A stretch of 64,000 nucleotides of DNA from positions 1 to 64,000 of IMG/VR virus record IMGVR_UViG_3300047476_001680; one strand, written 5' to 3'. The position numbers and the translations under genes were made by a program. Under the pieces are notes generated by a model that did not search any database, was not told the origin of the DNA, and saw only the letters and a list, made by a program, of their open reading frames with translations. Position 1 is the first letter of the stretch, and each line of letters starts with the position of its first letter. This DNA is from a virus. Below, piece after piece: positions 23,065 to 31,808 of the stretch.

Positions 23065-23745
23065 ATGATCAAGCACGTAGGCAGACACGGAAATCGTCGC
23101 TGTGTGGTTTTATTTAGACAAGTACCAGGAGAAGACCATATGTGTTTAGTCTTTTATCCTGATATGCTACCTCAAAATGTGCACGATGACATTATGAAGG
23201 CACTGGAAAGCGAAGCCGGTCAACAGGCAAAACAATTCAGCGACTATCTTTTTAGAGTGACTCTAATAGATGGTACCAATGCCCTGACTAAACTTCACAG
23301 TGAAGGCTGGATTAAAAAAGTGGCCACAAACCAAGTAATTGTCACACCCAATGCCAAGAGCAATGTTCGTCTAGATGAACTCAACAATATCTTGAACACA
23401 ATGGAACAGGGTGACGAGGCAGTGAAAAAACTCGCAGAGCTAGATAAAAATGCTGGGTTTAAAGACTCTAAGTCTCAGTCAAGAGATCTAGGAGAAGTAA
23501 GAGCACCACAAGGTAGCAGTCAACCAGCTGTAGTCGAAAATAACATAAGTATTAGTGATGTGCTAACAGACGAGCAACTAGCCAGTCAACGTTTAGCTCA
23601 AGCACAAAGAATGACTACAGAAGCTAAACAACTTTTAGCAGAAGCGGCACGTCTGCAAAAGGAGGCGGCGGAACTACAAGGGGCTACTACAGAAAATGTC
23701 ACAACAAAAACCAAAAAAACCAAAGCAGACCAAGTTAAATCTTAA
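23065..23745 (+). CDS. Hypothetical phage protein with coiled-coil end, 226 aa
   Basis: 226 residues. Residues 1-100 are a folded domain (IKHVGRHGNRRCVVLFRQVPG, EDHMCLVFYPDMLP, QVIVTPNAKSNVRLDEL). The C-terminal 70 residues are an Ala/Glu/Gln-rich coiled coil (AQRMTTEAKQLLAEAARLQK). ATG 23065 follows GGAAGGA. I recall this type in T4-like marine phages, unassigned; the first domain resembles a small virion or assembly protein, but that is a guess. Confidence 0.78.
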   Translation: MIKHVGRHGNRRCVVLFRQVPGEDHMCLVFYPDMLPQNVHDDIMKALESEAGQQAKQFSDYLFRVTLIDGTNALTKLHSEGWIKKVATNQVIVTPNAKSNVRLDELNNILNTMEQGDEAVKKLAELDKNAGFKDSKSQSRDLGEVRAPQGSSQPAVVENNISISDVLTDEQLASQRLAQAQRMTTEAKQLLAEAARLQKEAAELQGATTENVTTKTKKTKADQVKS

Positions 23746-24031
23746 TAGCAAAAATCAGTGGAGAGCTATTCTTAAAGATGTAGACAAGCGTGAGGTGCCC
23801 ATACATATACTGGAAAGTTTAACTGTTCATCTTAAAGATGGCAGCAAGGTAGTTGTAGACATCAAACGCTTGTTGTCTGAAGGCGCAGATCCAGACGAAG
23901 TTGAACAAGAAGTCAATCAACGTCTTAAAGAGCTAGACCATTACATTGATAATGTAGATTTTTTTGTAGATATTGGTCTAGTGGAAGCAACTGTACAACC
24001 AATCACTGATAAAATTCTAGGTAAACTGTAA
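23696..24031 (+). CDS. Hypothetical phage protein, 111 aa
   Basis: 111 residues starting 50 bp inside the previous gene. A Lys-rich N-terminus (QQKPKKPKQTKLNLNSK) is followed by KREVPIHILESLTVHLKDG and a helical VEQEVNQRLKELDHYIDNV. The conserved pattern and overlap suggest a partner of the preceding gene product. Function unknown. Confidence 0.75.
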   Translation: MSQQKPKKPKQTKLNLNSKNQWRAILKDVDKREVPIHILESLTVHLKDGSKVVVDIKRLLSEGADPDEVEQEVNQRLKELDHYIDNVDFFVDIGLVEATVQPITDKILGKL

Positions 24032-24034
24032 TAA

Positions 24035-24544
24035 ATGATCAAAGCAATATTTGCTGTTGATGTCTGGGGTGGTATGGGCTATCAGGGCCATCTACCCTGG
24101 CCTCACCATCGTGAAGATATGAAATACTTTCAGGGACACACAATGAACAACATTGTGGTGATGGGTAGACGTACCTGGGACGATCCGCAATTACCCAAGC
24201 CGCTTAACGGCAGAATCTGCTACGTGGCCACCAATAGAAGTATGGTGGGCCAACCAGCCAATGTTATATCTGGTGACCTTAATTATCAGATCAAACAGCT
24301 AGCAGATAATAACCCTGACAAGACTGTCTGGATTATTGGCGGTCCTGATATACTGATGGAAACTCGAGAGATCACTGATGAAGTTCATATTACTCATTTT
24401 AAAGGCCAATACAGAACTGACCGCAGCATAGATCTCAGAAAGTACTTGACTCTATTCAGAGTCACCAGTGCCAAGCCCAGTGTGGATGGACGTTGTAACT
24501 GGATGACATACAAAAACATTGACATTTTTAGGTCAGCACTTTAA
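24035..24544 (+). CDS. folA: Dihydrofolate reductase
   Basis: Reduces dihydrofolate to tetrahydrofolate with NADPH, regenerating the folate used by thymidylate synthase. 169 residues, the family length. The active-site region LPWPHHREDMKYF supplies the catalytic Asp; VVMGRRTWDDP and WIIGGPDI are the NADPH-binding motifs. It lies directly upstream of thyA, as in many phages. Start ATG 24035 follows the previous stop by 3 bp. Confidence 0.93.
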   Translation: MIKAIFAVDVWGGMGYQGHLPWPHHREDMKYFQGHTMNNIVVMGRRTWDDPQLPKPLNGRICYVATNRSMVGQPANVISGDLNYQIKQLADNNPDKTVWIIGGPDILMETREITDEVHITHFKGQYRTDRSIDLRKYLTLFRVTSAKPSVDGRCNWMTYKNIDIFRSAL

Positions 24545-24547
24545 AAT
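24519..24547 (+). promoter_or_regulatory. Sigma70 promoter predicting a leaderless thyA mRNA
   Basis: TTGACA (24519-24524), 17-bp spacer, TAAAAT (24542-24547). The thyA ATG begins at 24554, 6 nt after the -10, with no ribosome-binding site. Geometry and sequence (TACACT before ATG) mirror the exonuclease promoter at 14373. Confidence 0.65.
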
Positions 24548-24553
24548 TACACT

Positions 24554-25468
24554 ATGGACATTTATTTAAACGCTCTACGGCACGTACTAGAGAACGGCAA
24601 ACCACGAGCTGATCGCACAGGCGTGGGCACCATTGGTGTATTTGGTATGCAACAAAGATATAATCTTGCTGACGGCTTCCCCGCAGTTACTACAAAGAAA
24701 CTTGCCTGGAAAGCCTGTGTGGGAGAACTCCTTTGGTTTATAGAAGGTTCAGGTGATGAACGCAGACTTGCAGAGATCACCCACGGTACTAGGGATGGCA
24801 CAGTGACTATCTGGACTCCCAATGCCCTGGCACCTTACTGGCGGCCGAAAGCCAAATACGAAGGCGACCTAGGCCGTGTATACGGTGTGCAATGGCGCCA
24901 CTGGCGTAAGCTTAAACCCAGAGAGGCTGATGGAACATTTAAAGATGGTTTTGGTACTTCATATCGTAGAATAGGTAATAATGTAGAAGTAGTTGAGGTA
25001 GATCAACTTAAGAATCTAATCGAGGGCATCAAAACAGATCCATACGGCAGGCGACATATATTAACAGCCTGGAACCCCGGGGAGCTAGACTCAATGGCAC
25101 TGCCTCCCTGTCATTGCTTTGCACAGTTTTATGTAGAAGATGGCAAACTAAGTTGCCAGATGTATCAGCGTAGCTGCGATATGTTTCTGGGAGTGCCTTT
25201 CAACATTGCAAGTTACTCATTACTCACGCATATGATTGCACAGGTTTGTGGTTTGGGAGTGGGCGAGTTTGTTCACGTTCTCGGAGACGCACATATATAC
25301 AGTAATCATCTCGAGCAGGTAAAGGAACAACTGGAACGTGAGTCTCTGCCTGCCCCAGTTCTTAGACTTAATCCCGAGATAAAAGATATCACCAAATTCA
25401 CTATGGATGATATCTATCTAGGCAATTACAAATCGCACACCCCACTCAAGGCACCAATGGCAGTATGA
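24554..25468 (+). CDS. thyA: Thymidylate synthase
   Basis: Methylates dUMP to dTMP using methylene-tetrahydrofolate. 304 residues. The catalytic Cys is in LPPCHCFAQFYV; the phosphate-binding Arg is in YQRSCDMFLGVPFNIASY; RADRTGVGT is the N-terminal signature. The Asn in PFNIASY (an Asp in dCMP hydroxymethylases) argues for true thymidylate synthase activity. An insert of about 40 residues sits after WRHW. Companion enzymes: DHFR (upstream), dCMP deaminase (30184-30699). Confidence 0.95.
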   Translation: MDIYLNALRHVLENGKPRADRTGVGTIGVFGMQQRYNLADGFPAVTTKKLAWKACVGELLWFIEGSGDERRLAEITHGTRDGTVTIWTPNALAPYWRPKAKYEGDLGRVYGVQWRHWRKLKPREADGTFKDGFGTSYRRIGNNVEVVEVDQLKNLIEGIKTDPYGRRHILTAWNPGELDSMALPPCHCFAQFYVEDGKLSCQMYQRSCDMFLGVPFNIASYSLLTHMIAQVCGLGVGEFVHVLGDAHIYSNHLEQVKEQLERESLPAPVLRLNPEIKDITKFTMDDIYLGNYKSHTPLKAPMAV

Positions 25469-25737
25469 CAAACAGTTCATCTTCATCTAATAGAGTCAAG
25501 GTAGTATTTGCTACTCTTAGACTGGCTGATGTTGAAGACCCGGAAATATACGCGGCAGGTCCTTTGATGGATTGGCAAAAAACAGAAATGGGACAATGGT
25601 GTATGGAGAATTCTCTAGATCAACCCCATTATACTATAATACAGGACTATGCTACCTGGGGGTATACTATCAAGGTATCGGGAATACTAATGGAAAAAGA
25701 CTTCACTTATTTTTCCCTGAAATGGGGGCAACAATGA
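25465..25737 (+). CDS. Hypothetical phage protein after thyA, 90 aa
   Basis: 90 residues, starting ATG within the thyA stop (ATGA). A Ser-rich start is followed by KVVFATLRLADVEDPEIYAAG, MDWQKTEMGQWCMEN, and YTIIQDYATWGYTIKVSG. Alpha/beta pattern; no family recognised. Confidence 0.72.
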   Translation: MTNSSSSSNRVKVVFATLRLADVEDPEIYAAGPLMDWQKTEMGQWCMENSLDQPHYTIIQDYATWGYTIKVSGILMEKDFTYFSLKWGQQ

Positions 25738-26702
25738 AATTTATTGTAACTGGTGGTGCTGGTTTTATAGGTCATAATGTTGTTCGTCAACTTGAGGATC
25801 AAGGTCATAATTGTTTTATTGTTGACAATGTCACTGACTATGGTTTTTTAAACAATCAAGAACTTGAGTATCTTTATCGAGCAAGATCTAATAGAACTCG
25901 AGCTGGCGCTCATCACATTGATATAAGAGATTATAAATCACTTAGAGGATTTTTTAGTACTTTCGCTGTTGATTGCCACGCTGTAATACATCTAGCTAGT
26001 TTTCCAAGACAAAAAGTTGTTGGAAAAAATCCTATCTGGGGTAGTGAAGTGATGAGTACTGCACTTATTAATTTGCTGGAATTAACCAAGAGTTACCGTA
26101 TACCTAAATTTGTTTATATAAGCTCTAGTATGGTTTATGGAGACTTCAAGGACGATGTGAAAGAGGATGCTATATGTCGCCCACAGGGACAGTATGGTAT
26201 TATGAAACTTATGGGCGAGCATCTTGTACGTGACTATACAAGACAAGGACATTTTGATCACGTTATCATTAGGCCTAGTGCAGTCTACGGAGAATATGAC
26301 GTGGAGGATCGTGTGGTAAGTAAGTTTATGTTAAGTGCTCTACGTGGAGAGACTTTAAAAGTTAATGGGGCTGGTGAAACTCTTGACTTTACCTACGTGG
26401 AAGATGCTGCCAGTGGCATCGTGGCGGCTGCCACTAAACAAGCTGCCAATAATAAAACATATAACATCACAAAGAGTCACAGTTATAGTCTACTGGACGC
26501 GGCACGTATTGCTGTCGAGATCGCTGGTCGTGGTGAAATAGAGGTGCGTGACAGAGATCTAGACTTTCCCAGTCGCGGTGCCTTAAACATTGACGCAGCA
26601 CGTAGAGATCTTGGCTTTGACCCCAAGGTTGATGTGCGTGAGGGGTTTCAACGATATGCTGATTGGTTTAGGAGTAGTCCATATTGGAAAAACCTGATCT
26701 AA
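25734..26702 (+). CDS. NAD-dependent sugar epimerase/dehydratase (extended SDR)
   Basis: 322 residues. Dinucleotide-binding TGGAGFIGHNVV at the N-terminus, catalytic YGIMK (Tyr-x3-Lys) near residue 150 with the SSSMVYG serine segment before it, and a sugar-nucleotide binding RPSAVYGEYD. It belongs to the UDP-glucose 4-epimerase-like group and acts on a nucleotide sugar; the exact reaction cannot be told. ATG 25734 overlaps the previous stop. It is followed, with a 19-bp overlap, by a sugar aminotransferase, forming an amino-sugar module. Confidence 0.9.
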   Translation: MKFIVTGGAGFIGHNVVRQLEDQGHNCFIVDNVTDYGFLNNQELEYLYRARSNRTRAGAHHIDIRDYKSLRGFFSTFAVDCHAVIHLASFPRQKVVGKNPIWGSEVMSTALINLLELTKSYRIPKFVYISSSMVYGDFKDDVKEDAICRPQGQYGIMKLMGEHLVRDYTRQGHFDHVIIRPSAVYGEYDVEDRVVSKFMLSALRGETLKVNGAGETLDFTYVEDAASGIVAAATKQAANNKTYNITKSHSYSLLDAARIAVEIAGRGEIEVRDRDLDFPSRGALNIDAARRDLGFDPKVDVREGFQRYADWFRSSPYWKNLI

Positions 26703-27832
26703 TTAAGTTTATTGATCTAAAAAGGCAATATCAGGGAATTCGCGAACAAGTTTTAGATGCAGTGGACTCTGTGTTGTCCACTGGGCAGGTTCTAGATGGT
26801 GCTAATATAGAACACCTAGAAGGCGCTATAGCGAGAATGACCAATCGCCGTTATGCGGTGGCTGTAAATTCGGGAACGCAGGCACTCATCTTTGCCGTCA
26901 GAGCTCTTGAAGAAACAAATAAAACAGGTAATGTCAGAAACAAAATATTGATACCTTGTATAAGTTTTGTAGCAACGTTAAACTCTGTTCTAGAGACTCA
27001 TAATAATCCAGTTTTTTGTGATGTAGACTATCAGGGTCTCCTGGATATTACTACATTAACCAAGCCCTTTGATCGATCATCAGACAGGCGCCCTTTTGAT
27101 ATTGTAATGTATGTTAATATTTTTGGTAACACCATTGACTACGACAAGTTCTACACTGCGGTTAAGTTTTTTGGTGACCAAGACATACCCATCATTGAAG
27201 ATGCTGCACAGAGTTTAGGTGCAAAATACAAAGGTATACCCAGTGGCAAACTGGGTGATATTAGCATACTAAGTTTTGACCCTACCAAAAATTTGCCTAA
27301 CTATGGTTCGGGCGGTATGATACTCACCGACGATGCAGCAGAGTATGCTTTGCTACGAGATCTAAGAGATAACGGCAAATACGATAACTATTCTAGAACT
27401 GGAATCAATAGCAAGATGAGTGAGCTAGATGCAGCCGTGATGCTAGTAAAGCTAGAGCATTTCCCCAAGTGGCAGAAAAGACGCACTGATATAGCTAATT
27501 ACTATACACAAGAGCTACAAGACTATGTACAAGTGCCCAAGATCACGCAGGATTGTGAGCCAGCCTGGCACAAGTATGTTATAAGATATGCTGACCGCAG
27601 TATTCTCAAAGCTCACTTAATGCGTGAAAATATTGAAACAAAAATACACTACGACACGCCACTTTTTGACCTACCGCTGGGATTTAGTTACGCTGATTTT
27701 AAATCAACTATGTATACCAATGCTATGATGTTTAGTCGTAGCTGCCTCAGCTTACCCATATATCCCGAGCTAAGTGACCTAGAAGTAGAGCGAATAGTTA
27801 ACAGTGTCAAAAGTGGTGCCGCAAGGACCTAG
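26684..27832 (+). CDS. DegT/DnrJ/EryC1-type sugar aminotransferase
   Basis: 382 residues from TTG 26684 (GGAG upstream), coupled to the epimerase. PLP-enzyme features: NSGTQALIFAVRAL (phosphate binding), PIIEDAAQSLGAKY (Asp contacting the PLP nitrogen), and SFDPTKNLPNYGSGGM with the Schiff-base Lys. C-terminal WHKYVIRYADR and SLPIYPELSDLEV are family typical. It would transaminate a keto-sugar nucleotide made upstream. Last + strand gene; its 3' end overlaps the end of the convergent gene by 26 bp. Confidence 0.92.
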   Translation: MEKPDLIKFIDLKRQYQGIREQVLDAVDSVLSTGQVLDGANIEHLEGAIARMTNRRYAVAVNSGTQALIFAVRALEETNKTGNVRNKILIPCISFVATLNSVLETHNNPVFCDVDYQGLLDITTLTKPFDRSSDRRPFDIVMYVNIFGNTIDYDKFYTAVKFFGDQDIPIIEDAAQSLGAKYKGIPSGKLGDISILSFDPTKNLPNYGSGGMILTDDAAEYALLRDLRDNGKYDNYSRTGINSKMSELDAAVMLVKLEHFPKWQKRRTDIANYYTQELQDYVQVPKITQDCEPAWHKYVIRYADRSILKAHLMRENIETKIHYDTPLFDLPLGFSYADFKSTMYTNAMMFSRSCLSLPIYPELSDLEVERIVNSVKSGAART

Positions 27833-30191
27833 CGTAGTCTGCTAGCCAGGCCCAGTCAAAACTTAATTTAATCTTGTCGTAATCACCAGCCACTTGCTCG
27901 TAGTAATCAAGAGCATCCTGTGCCCCCTGAAGGCACCAGTCGGCATTCTCTCCCTCAGCCCTCGTAGTCCAGACTTTTAGTCTGTGACTAGTCTCTATGG
28001 TTTCAGTCTGACTATTAAAGTGTTTGAGCTTTAGTACTTCACGAAATGCTGTACGCCAGGTCATCCAGGGATTTTGATTGAAATGTGCCACACCGGAAAG
28101 CACAGGCACACTCTCGTGAGCTTGGCTTAGAGTAAAATCTATGCCGGGTTGGTTATTCTCTAGTACTAACTTTTTATTATAGGCGATAAGACCCTGATGA
28201 CCATACTCCAGTCCATTAAGAATATTCTTACTGTTAAAAATATAATGTTTAGGCTGCTGGAAATAATCTGGTTGCCAATAAAAATTAAAATCTGGAGTTA
28301 TCTCTAGTTTAGCAAACACTGCAAAGAACCAGGGAGTATGGCTTAACTCCGCGGCTGCTTGATAGGCGGCTGTCCTGCCATTGACATTTTGTACTCTACG
28401 CACCTTTTTACTGGCAATGTTCGCAAGATGATTGTACCAATGCTCAGCATCAGGTTCCCCGTTACTGATATAGATTATATCCAGAGGTTGATCAATACTT
28501 AGTTTATTTTTTGTTTTGTTGATATAGGGATAATCGTAGATCTGTGTGTTGATGTGACCCTTGGCGTCACGTGGCACATAGCAAACACTGTTACTGGGAC
28601 AGAAGCTGACTAACTCTCTGTCTTTATGTGACCATAGACAGACATTGTCCATTATATGTGTATGTGATCGGTTGGTAAACAGTGCGTAGGGAGTTTTAAA
28701 CTGATGCTTGCTTATTTCTTCAGTGAGATTGTCTGAATCATACTTAACAATATCCTGAGGAAAACGTAATACTATTTGATCTTCACAGTAGTTTATGATA
28801 TTAAACCAATCCAGCAGTTCAAGATCATACATCTGTTGTTTAAAGCTGGGCACGTGAATATAAAATGTATCACCACGTTTCAACACACCCGTGGGGAAAC
28901 AATGTATCATTTCTCTCTGACTGCCGTCAGGATGCCAGGTAAAATCAAATTTACTGTAATCACAAATGCTGCTAACGATCCAGACGAACTCAGTGTCAGC
29001 CAGGCTCATTATGCGCTTAAAAACATTGAGATGGTTGTCCACGTACCTGGTGCTTTTGATATCCGGAAAACGTTCTTTTAATTCTTCCAGTTGTCGCTTG
29101 CTTTCTGGATTTAGGAAATCCATATAGAATATCTGCGTGGCATTGGTGCGTATTTTCTGGCCGGCCACATATTTGATGCCGGCGGTGCCATTGTATATGG
29201 GCCCGCCTTCTCTCTGCCACTGAGTGGGGAATCTGTATTCGTAATCTGGCTCAAATCTAGAAGGGTGCCAACTAAAATCAAAGCCTGTAGTATCTATGCC
29301 AGCGGGCACTGTCCACCGTGACATATCAGGCAATGCTGTGGCAGTGGGAGTATATACAATTTTAACTCCAGCAGTTCCACGATAGATTGGCCCACCAGAA
29401 CTTTGCCATTGGGTACCAAAATGATATTCGTAGTCTAGGTCCCTAAAGTCAGGATGCCAACTAAAATCAAAGCTTGCTTGGTCAATATTGTCGGGCACTG
29501 ACCACCGGGACATATCAGGAAGTGCTCGGGCTGTTTGTGCCGTTTCTAGTTTTATGCCAGCTACTCCCTGGTATATTGGTCCACCCGTTTTTTGCCACTG
29601 GGTACCAAAATGGTATTCATAGGCAGGTTCCCTTATATCAGGATGCCAACTAAAGTCAAAATTGCTAGTATCTATGTTAGCTGGTATTTTCCACCGAGAT
29701 AAGTCAGCAAGAGCGTGTGCACGTTGCTCGCTGGCTAACTTTGTACCCTTGGTGCCTGGGTATATTGGTCCACCAGTGTCTTGCCATTGCGTGCCAAAAT
29801 AATGCTCGTAATCACCATCAGTAAAGTCTGGGTGCCAGCTAAAATCAAATTTTTCTTCGTCTATATGTACAGGTATACGCCATACAGACTTTACACTTTG
29901 TCTAATTACTCGTTGATCGCTTCTAAAATTATACTGTAATTGAGCAGCGGAACCTTTTCTAGCAAAATAAGTTCCACCATTGCGCTGATGCTGCGAAGGA
30001 AAAACGTGCACGTGGTCTCGTTCCCAGGGTGGTGGTTGCCAGAAAAAATTGAAACCAGTGTAATCATTATGGCCATCAAGGAACCAGAAGAATTCAGTTC
30101 GCGACAGTTCAGCAGCTTCAGCTAAACTGTTAGCAGAACGCTCAAAGGCGAATAATCCTGTGGGTTGGTTTTTATAGAAAACGTCAAACAT
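27807..30191 (-). CDS. Multi-module protein with four 63-residue FDFSWHPD repeats
   Basis: 794 residues. Four tandem units of exactly 63 residues begin at W104, W167, W230 and W293, each with FDFSWHP, then FGTQWQ (FPTQWQ in unit 4), GGPIY and a short linker. Related motifs lie outside them: FNFFWQP (residues 47-53), FDFTWHPD (415-422) and FNFYWQPD (635-642). The C-terminal 225 residues (DIIYISNGEPDAEHWY; AAYQAAAELSHTPWFF; NGLEYGHQGLIAYNK) resemble the GT-A-like gene at 44393-45328. So the whole protein may be built from degenerate glycosyltransferase-like modules. Role unknown: glycan handling or a repeat scaffold. Last gene of the large - strand operon. Confidence 0.8.
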   Translation of the reverse strand: MFDVFYKNQPTGLFAFERSANSLAEAAELSRTEFFWFLDGHNDYTGFNFFWQPPPWERDHVHVFPSQHQRNGGTYFARKGSAAQLQYNFRSDQRVIRQSVKSVWRIPVHIDEEKFDFSWHPDFTDGDYEHYFGTQWQDTGGPIYPGTKGTKLASEQRAHALADLSRWKIPANIDTSNFDFSWHPDIREPAYEYHFGTQWQKTGGPIYQGVAGIKLETAQTARALPDMSRWSVPDNIDQASFDFSWHPDFRDLDYEYHFGTQWQSSGGPIYRGTAGVKIVYTPTATALPDMSRWTVPAGIDTTGFDFSWHPSRFEPDYEYRFPTQWQREGGPIYNGTAGIKYVAGQKIRTNATQIFYMDFLNPESKRQLEELKERFPDIKSTRYVDNHLNVFKRIMSLADTEFVWIVSSICDYSKFDFTWHPDGSQREMIHCFPTGVLKRGDTFYIHVPSFKQQMYDLELLDWFNIINYCEDQIVLRFPQDIVKYDSDNLTEEISKHQFKTPYALFTNRSHTHIMDNVCLWSHKDRELVSFCPSNSVCYVPRDAKGHINTQIYDYPYINKTKNKLSIDQPLDIIYISNGEPDAEHWYNHLANIASKKVRRVQNVNGRTAAYQAAAELSHTPWFFAVFAKLEITPDFNFYWQPDYFQQPKHYIFNSKNILNGLEYGHQGLIAYNKKLVLENNQPGIDFTLSQAHESVPVLSGVAHFNQNPWMTWRTAFREVLKLKHFNSQTETIETSHRLKVWTTRAEGENADWCLQGAQDALDYYEQVAGDYDKIKLSFDWAWLADYARSLRHHF
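29127..29882 (-). repeat. Four in-frame 189-bp coding repeats
   Basis: The four 63-residue units of the gene above. The spacing is exact at the protein level while the nucleotide copies have diverged, so the repeats are old enough to be under protein-level selection. Confidence 0.85.
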
Positions 30192-30699
30192 CTAAAATCT
30201 GTTCTACTTGAATACCTGAAGCTTTGAGAAACTTGATGCCAGCATCATCACGATAGTTGGCACCGTAGAAAACTCTCTTAATACCTGATTGATAAATTAG
30301 TTTTGCACAGTCAATGCAGGGGCTATGGGTAACAAAAATATCAGCACCATCCCCACTTTCACTGGACTTGGCTAATTTAGAGATAGCATTGGACTCGGCG
30401 TGCAGTACTTCGGGTCTAGTCACTAACTTGTATCTACCCACTGATACATTTTCAGTATATTCTTCCAAGGGCCATAGTTCCTCAACCTCTGGCAGACTTA
30501 ACCACCCGCCCGCATCCTGCGGCATCCATTCACGTGTTTCACAATTATTGTCCCAGCCAGCCGGCATACCATTGTACCCAATAGAGATAATTCTATCGTC
30601 TTTGACCACAATGGCGCCCACTTGGAGACGTTTGGCGTAACTAAGTCCAGCAAATGTCTTGGCTGTGGACATATAAGCCCGCTTAAATTTTTCTTTCAT
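30184..30699 (-). CDS. dCMP deaminase
   Basis: Deaminates dCMP to dUMP, the substrate of thymidylate synthase. 171 residues. Zinc and catalytic residues are seen in LHAESNAI (His-Ala-Glu) and SPCIDCAKLI (PCxxC); YNGMPAGWDNN is typical of the ComEB/phage dCMP deaminase group. A roughly 30-residue insert with acidic Trp-containing sequence (about 57-90) lies before the HAE motif. It shares one base with the previous stop (TAATG) and overlaps the next gene by 8 bp. Confidence 0.93.
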   Translation of the reverse strand: MKEKFKRAYMSTAKTFAGLSYAKRLQVGAIVVKDDRIISIGYNGMPAGWDNNCETREWMPQDAGGWLSLPEVEELWPLEEYTENVSVGRYKLVTRPEVLHAESNAISKLAKSSESGDGADIFVTHSPCIDCAKLIYQSGIKRVFYGANYRDDAGIKFLKASGIQVEQILDV

Positions 30700-31808
30700 T
30701 ATTCACACATTTCTAAAAAAGGGTAAACTAGGTCGTTCACTAGTCTATATTCTACTACGTCTGCATTAAAAAATAAATGATAATTATGTTCAATTTTACC
30801 TTCAGTGATTCTATCATATAAAAATTTTGATGATTTTTTGTTCGAATACACATTGCCTTGCAATTTTTTCACATTTTCAACAATCTGGTCTAATCGCACA
30901 TACGCATCATCTGTCTCATCATAGCTTTCATCAAATAGGTTATCATAAGTTTCAAATCCCAAACTCTTTAAATGTTTCACAATGCCCGGCTGGCCGTGTA
31001 TTATAAAAGGATGCCCGTACATTATGGGTTTATAAGTTTTTTCTGTTATAAACAGTGGAGAATCAAAATTATTTTTATTATGGAGAAAAGGCTGCCTTAT
31101 TACACAGGTTTCCGATACCAAGCTAAAATATGTATCATTGTACCAATCTGGATTAAAATACCTGTCGTTAATTATTCCCAGGTTTTCATATTCCCATAAA
31201 TTATATTGATTTTCAAAATTGATATTTCTAGGAAGGTATATATTTTCCTTCATACAACTATACAATACGTCAGGCAATAACGGTTCCATTTTCTTCAAGA
31301 GTTCTTCTCTATGATTTCTTAATCTACCGATGGGCATTAATGCCAGTTTATTTCTATTTGCTTCGCGAGGATAGGAGAACTTGTGAAAGATTAGTTTCTT
31401 GTCACCCCTGAAACTTTCCCAGCCATTCAAATGTCTAAATACTTCGTTGAACCAAAACCAATTAGTTACATTGAATATTTCAAATTGATTATAAATTTCC
31501 GGATGGTGTTCGGGATAATATTCTGTAAAATGCCATATAATAACCTTAAACCCGTCATTTCGAAGTGACGCATAAAGTGGTAAATTATTTAAAAATTGTT
31601 CTTGATTATAAATGTCACAAATTACAAAGATATGTTGAGTTTTATCATAGGATTTTGTTTCATCATATATTTCTATATTAAAAAAATTTTCAAAAAAAGG
31701 CCGCATATTCAAGCCGAAATATGCTGTAGATGATTTTTCATAAAAATCTTTTCGACGGAACCAATATTTTTCAGTTGCCCAATCCAATAAAACAATAGTT
31801 TTCTTCAT
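30699..31808 (-). CDS. Putative glycosyltransferase (GT-B/exostosin-like)
   Basis: 369 residues. The most telling region is PLFITEKTYKPIMYGHPFIIHGQPGIVKHLKSLG (about 250-285, given here in its two halves: ITEKTYKPIMYGHPFII and HGQPGIVKHL), followed by FETYDNLFDESYDE. This resembles the donor-binding part of fucosyltransferase/exostosin-type enzymes. The N-terminal half has strand-helix alternation (FKVIIWHFTEYYPEHH). The acceptor is unknown. TAATG coupling to the preceding small gene and to dCMP deaminase. Assignment rests on one region. Confidence 0.65.
   Translation of the reverse strand: MKKTIVLLDWATEKYWFRRKDFYEKSSTAYFGLNMRPFFENFFNIEIYDETKSYDKTQHIFVICDIYNQEQFLNNLPLYASLRNDGFKVIIWHFTEYYPEHHPEIYNQFEIFNVTNWFWFNEVFRHLNGWESFRGDKKLIFHKFSYPREANRNKLALMPIGRLRNHREELLKKMEPLLPDVLYSCMKENIYLPRNINFENQYNLWEYENLGIINDRYFNPDWYNDTYFSLVSETCVIRQPFLHNKNNFDSPLFITEKTYKPIMYGHPFIIHGQPGIVKHLKSLGFETYDNLFDESYDETDDAYVRLDQIVENVKKLQGNVYSNKKSSKFLYDRITEGKIEHNYHLFFNADVVEYRLVNDLVYPFLEMCE

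Noticed and set aside
24554-25468. dCMP hydroxymethylase instead of thymidylate synthase
   Set aside because: The PFNIASY segment keeps the Asn tied to dUMP use; hydroxymethylases have Asp there.
29127-29882. Tandem DNA repeat or CRISPR-like array
   Set aside because: The regularity is at the protein level (63 residues) and the DNA copies are diverged; no short direct repeats with unique spacers were seen anywhere.
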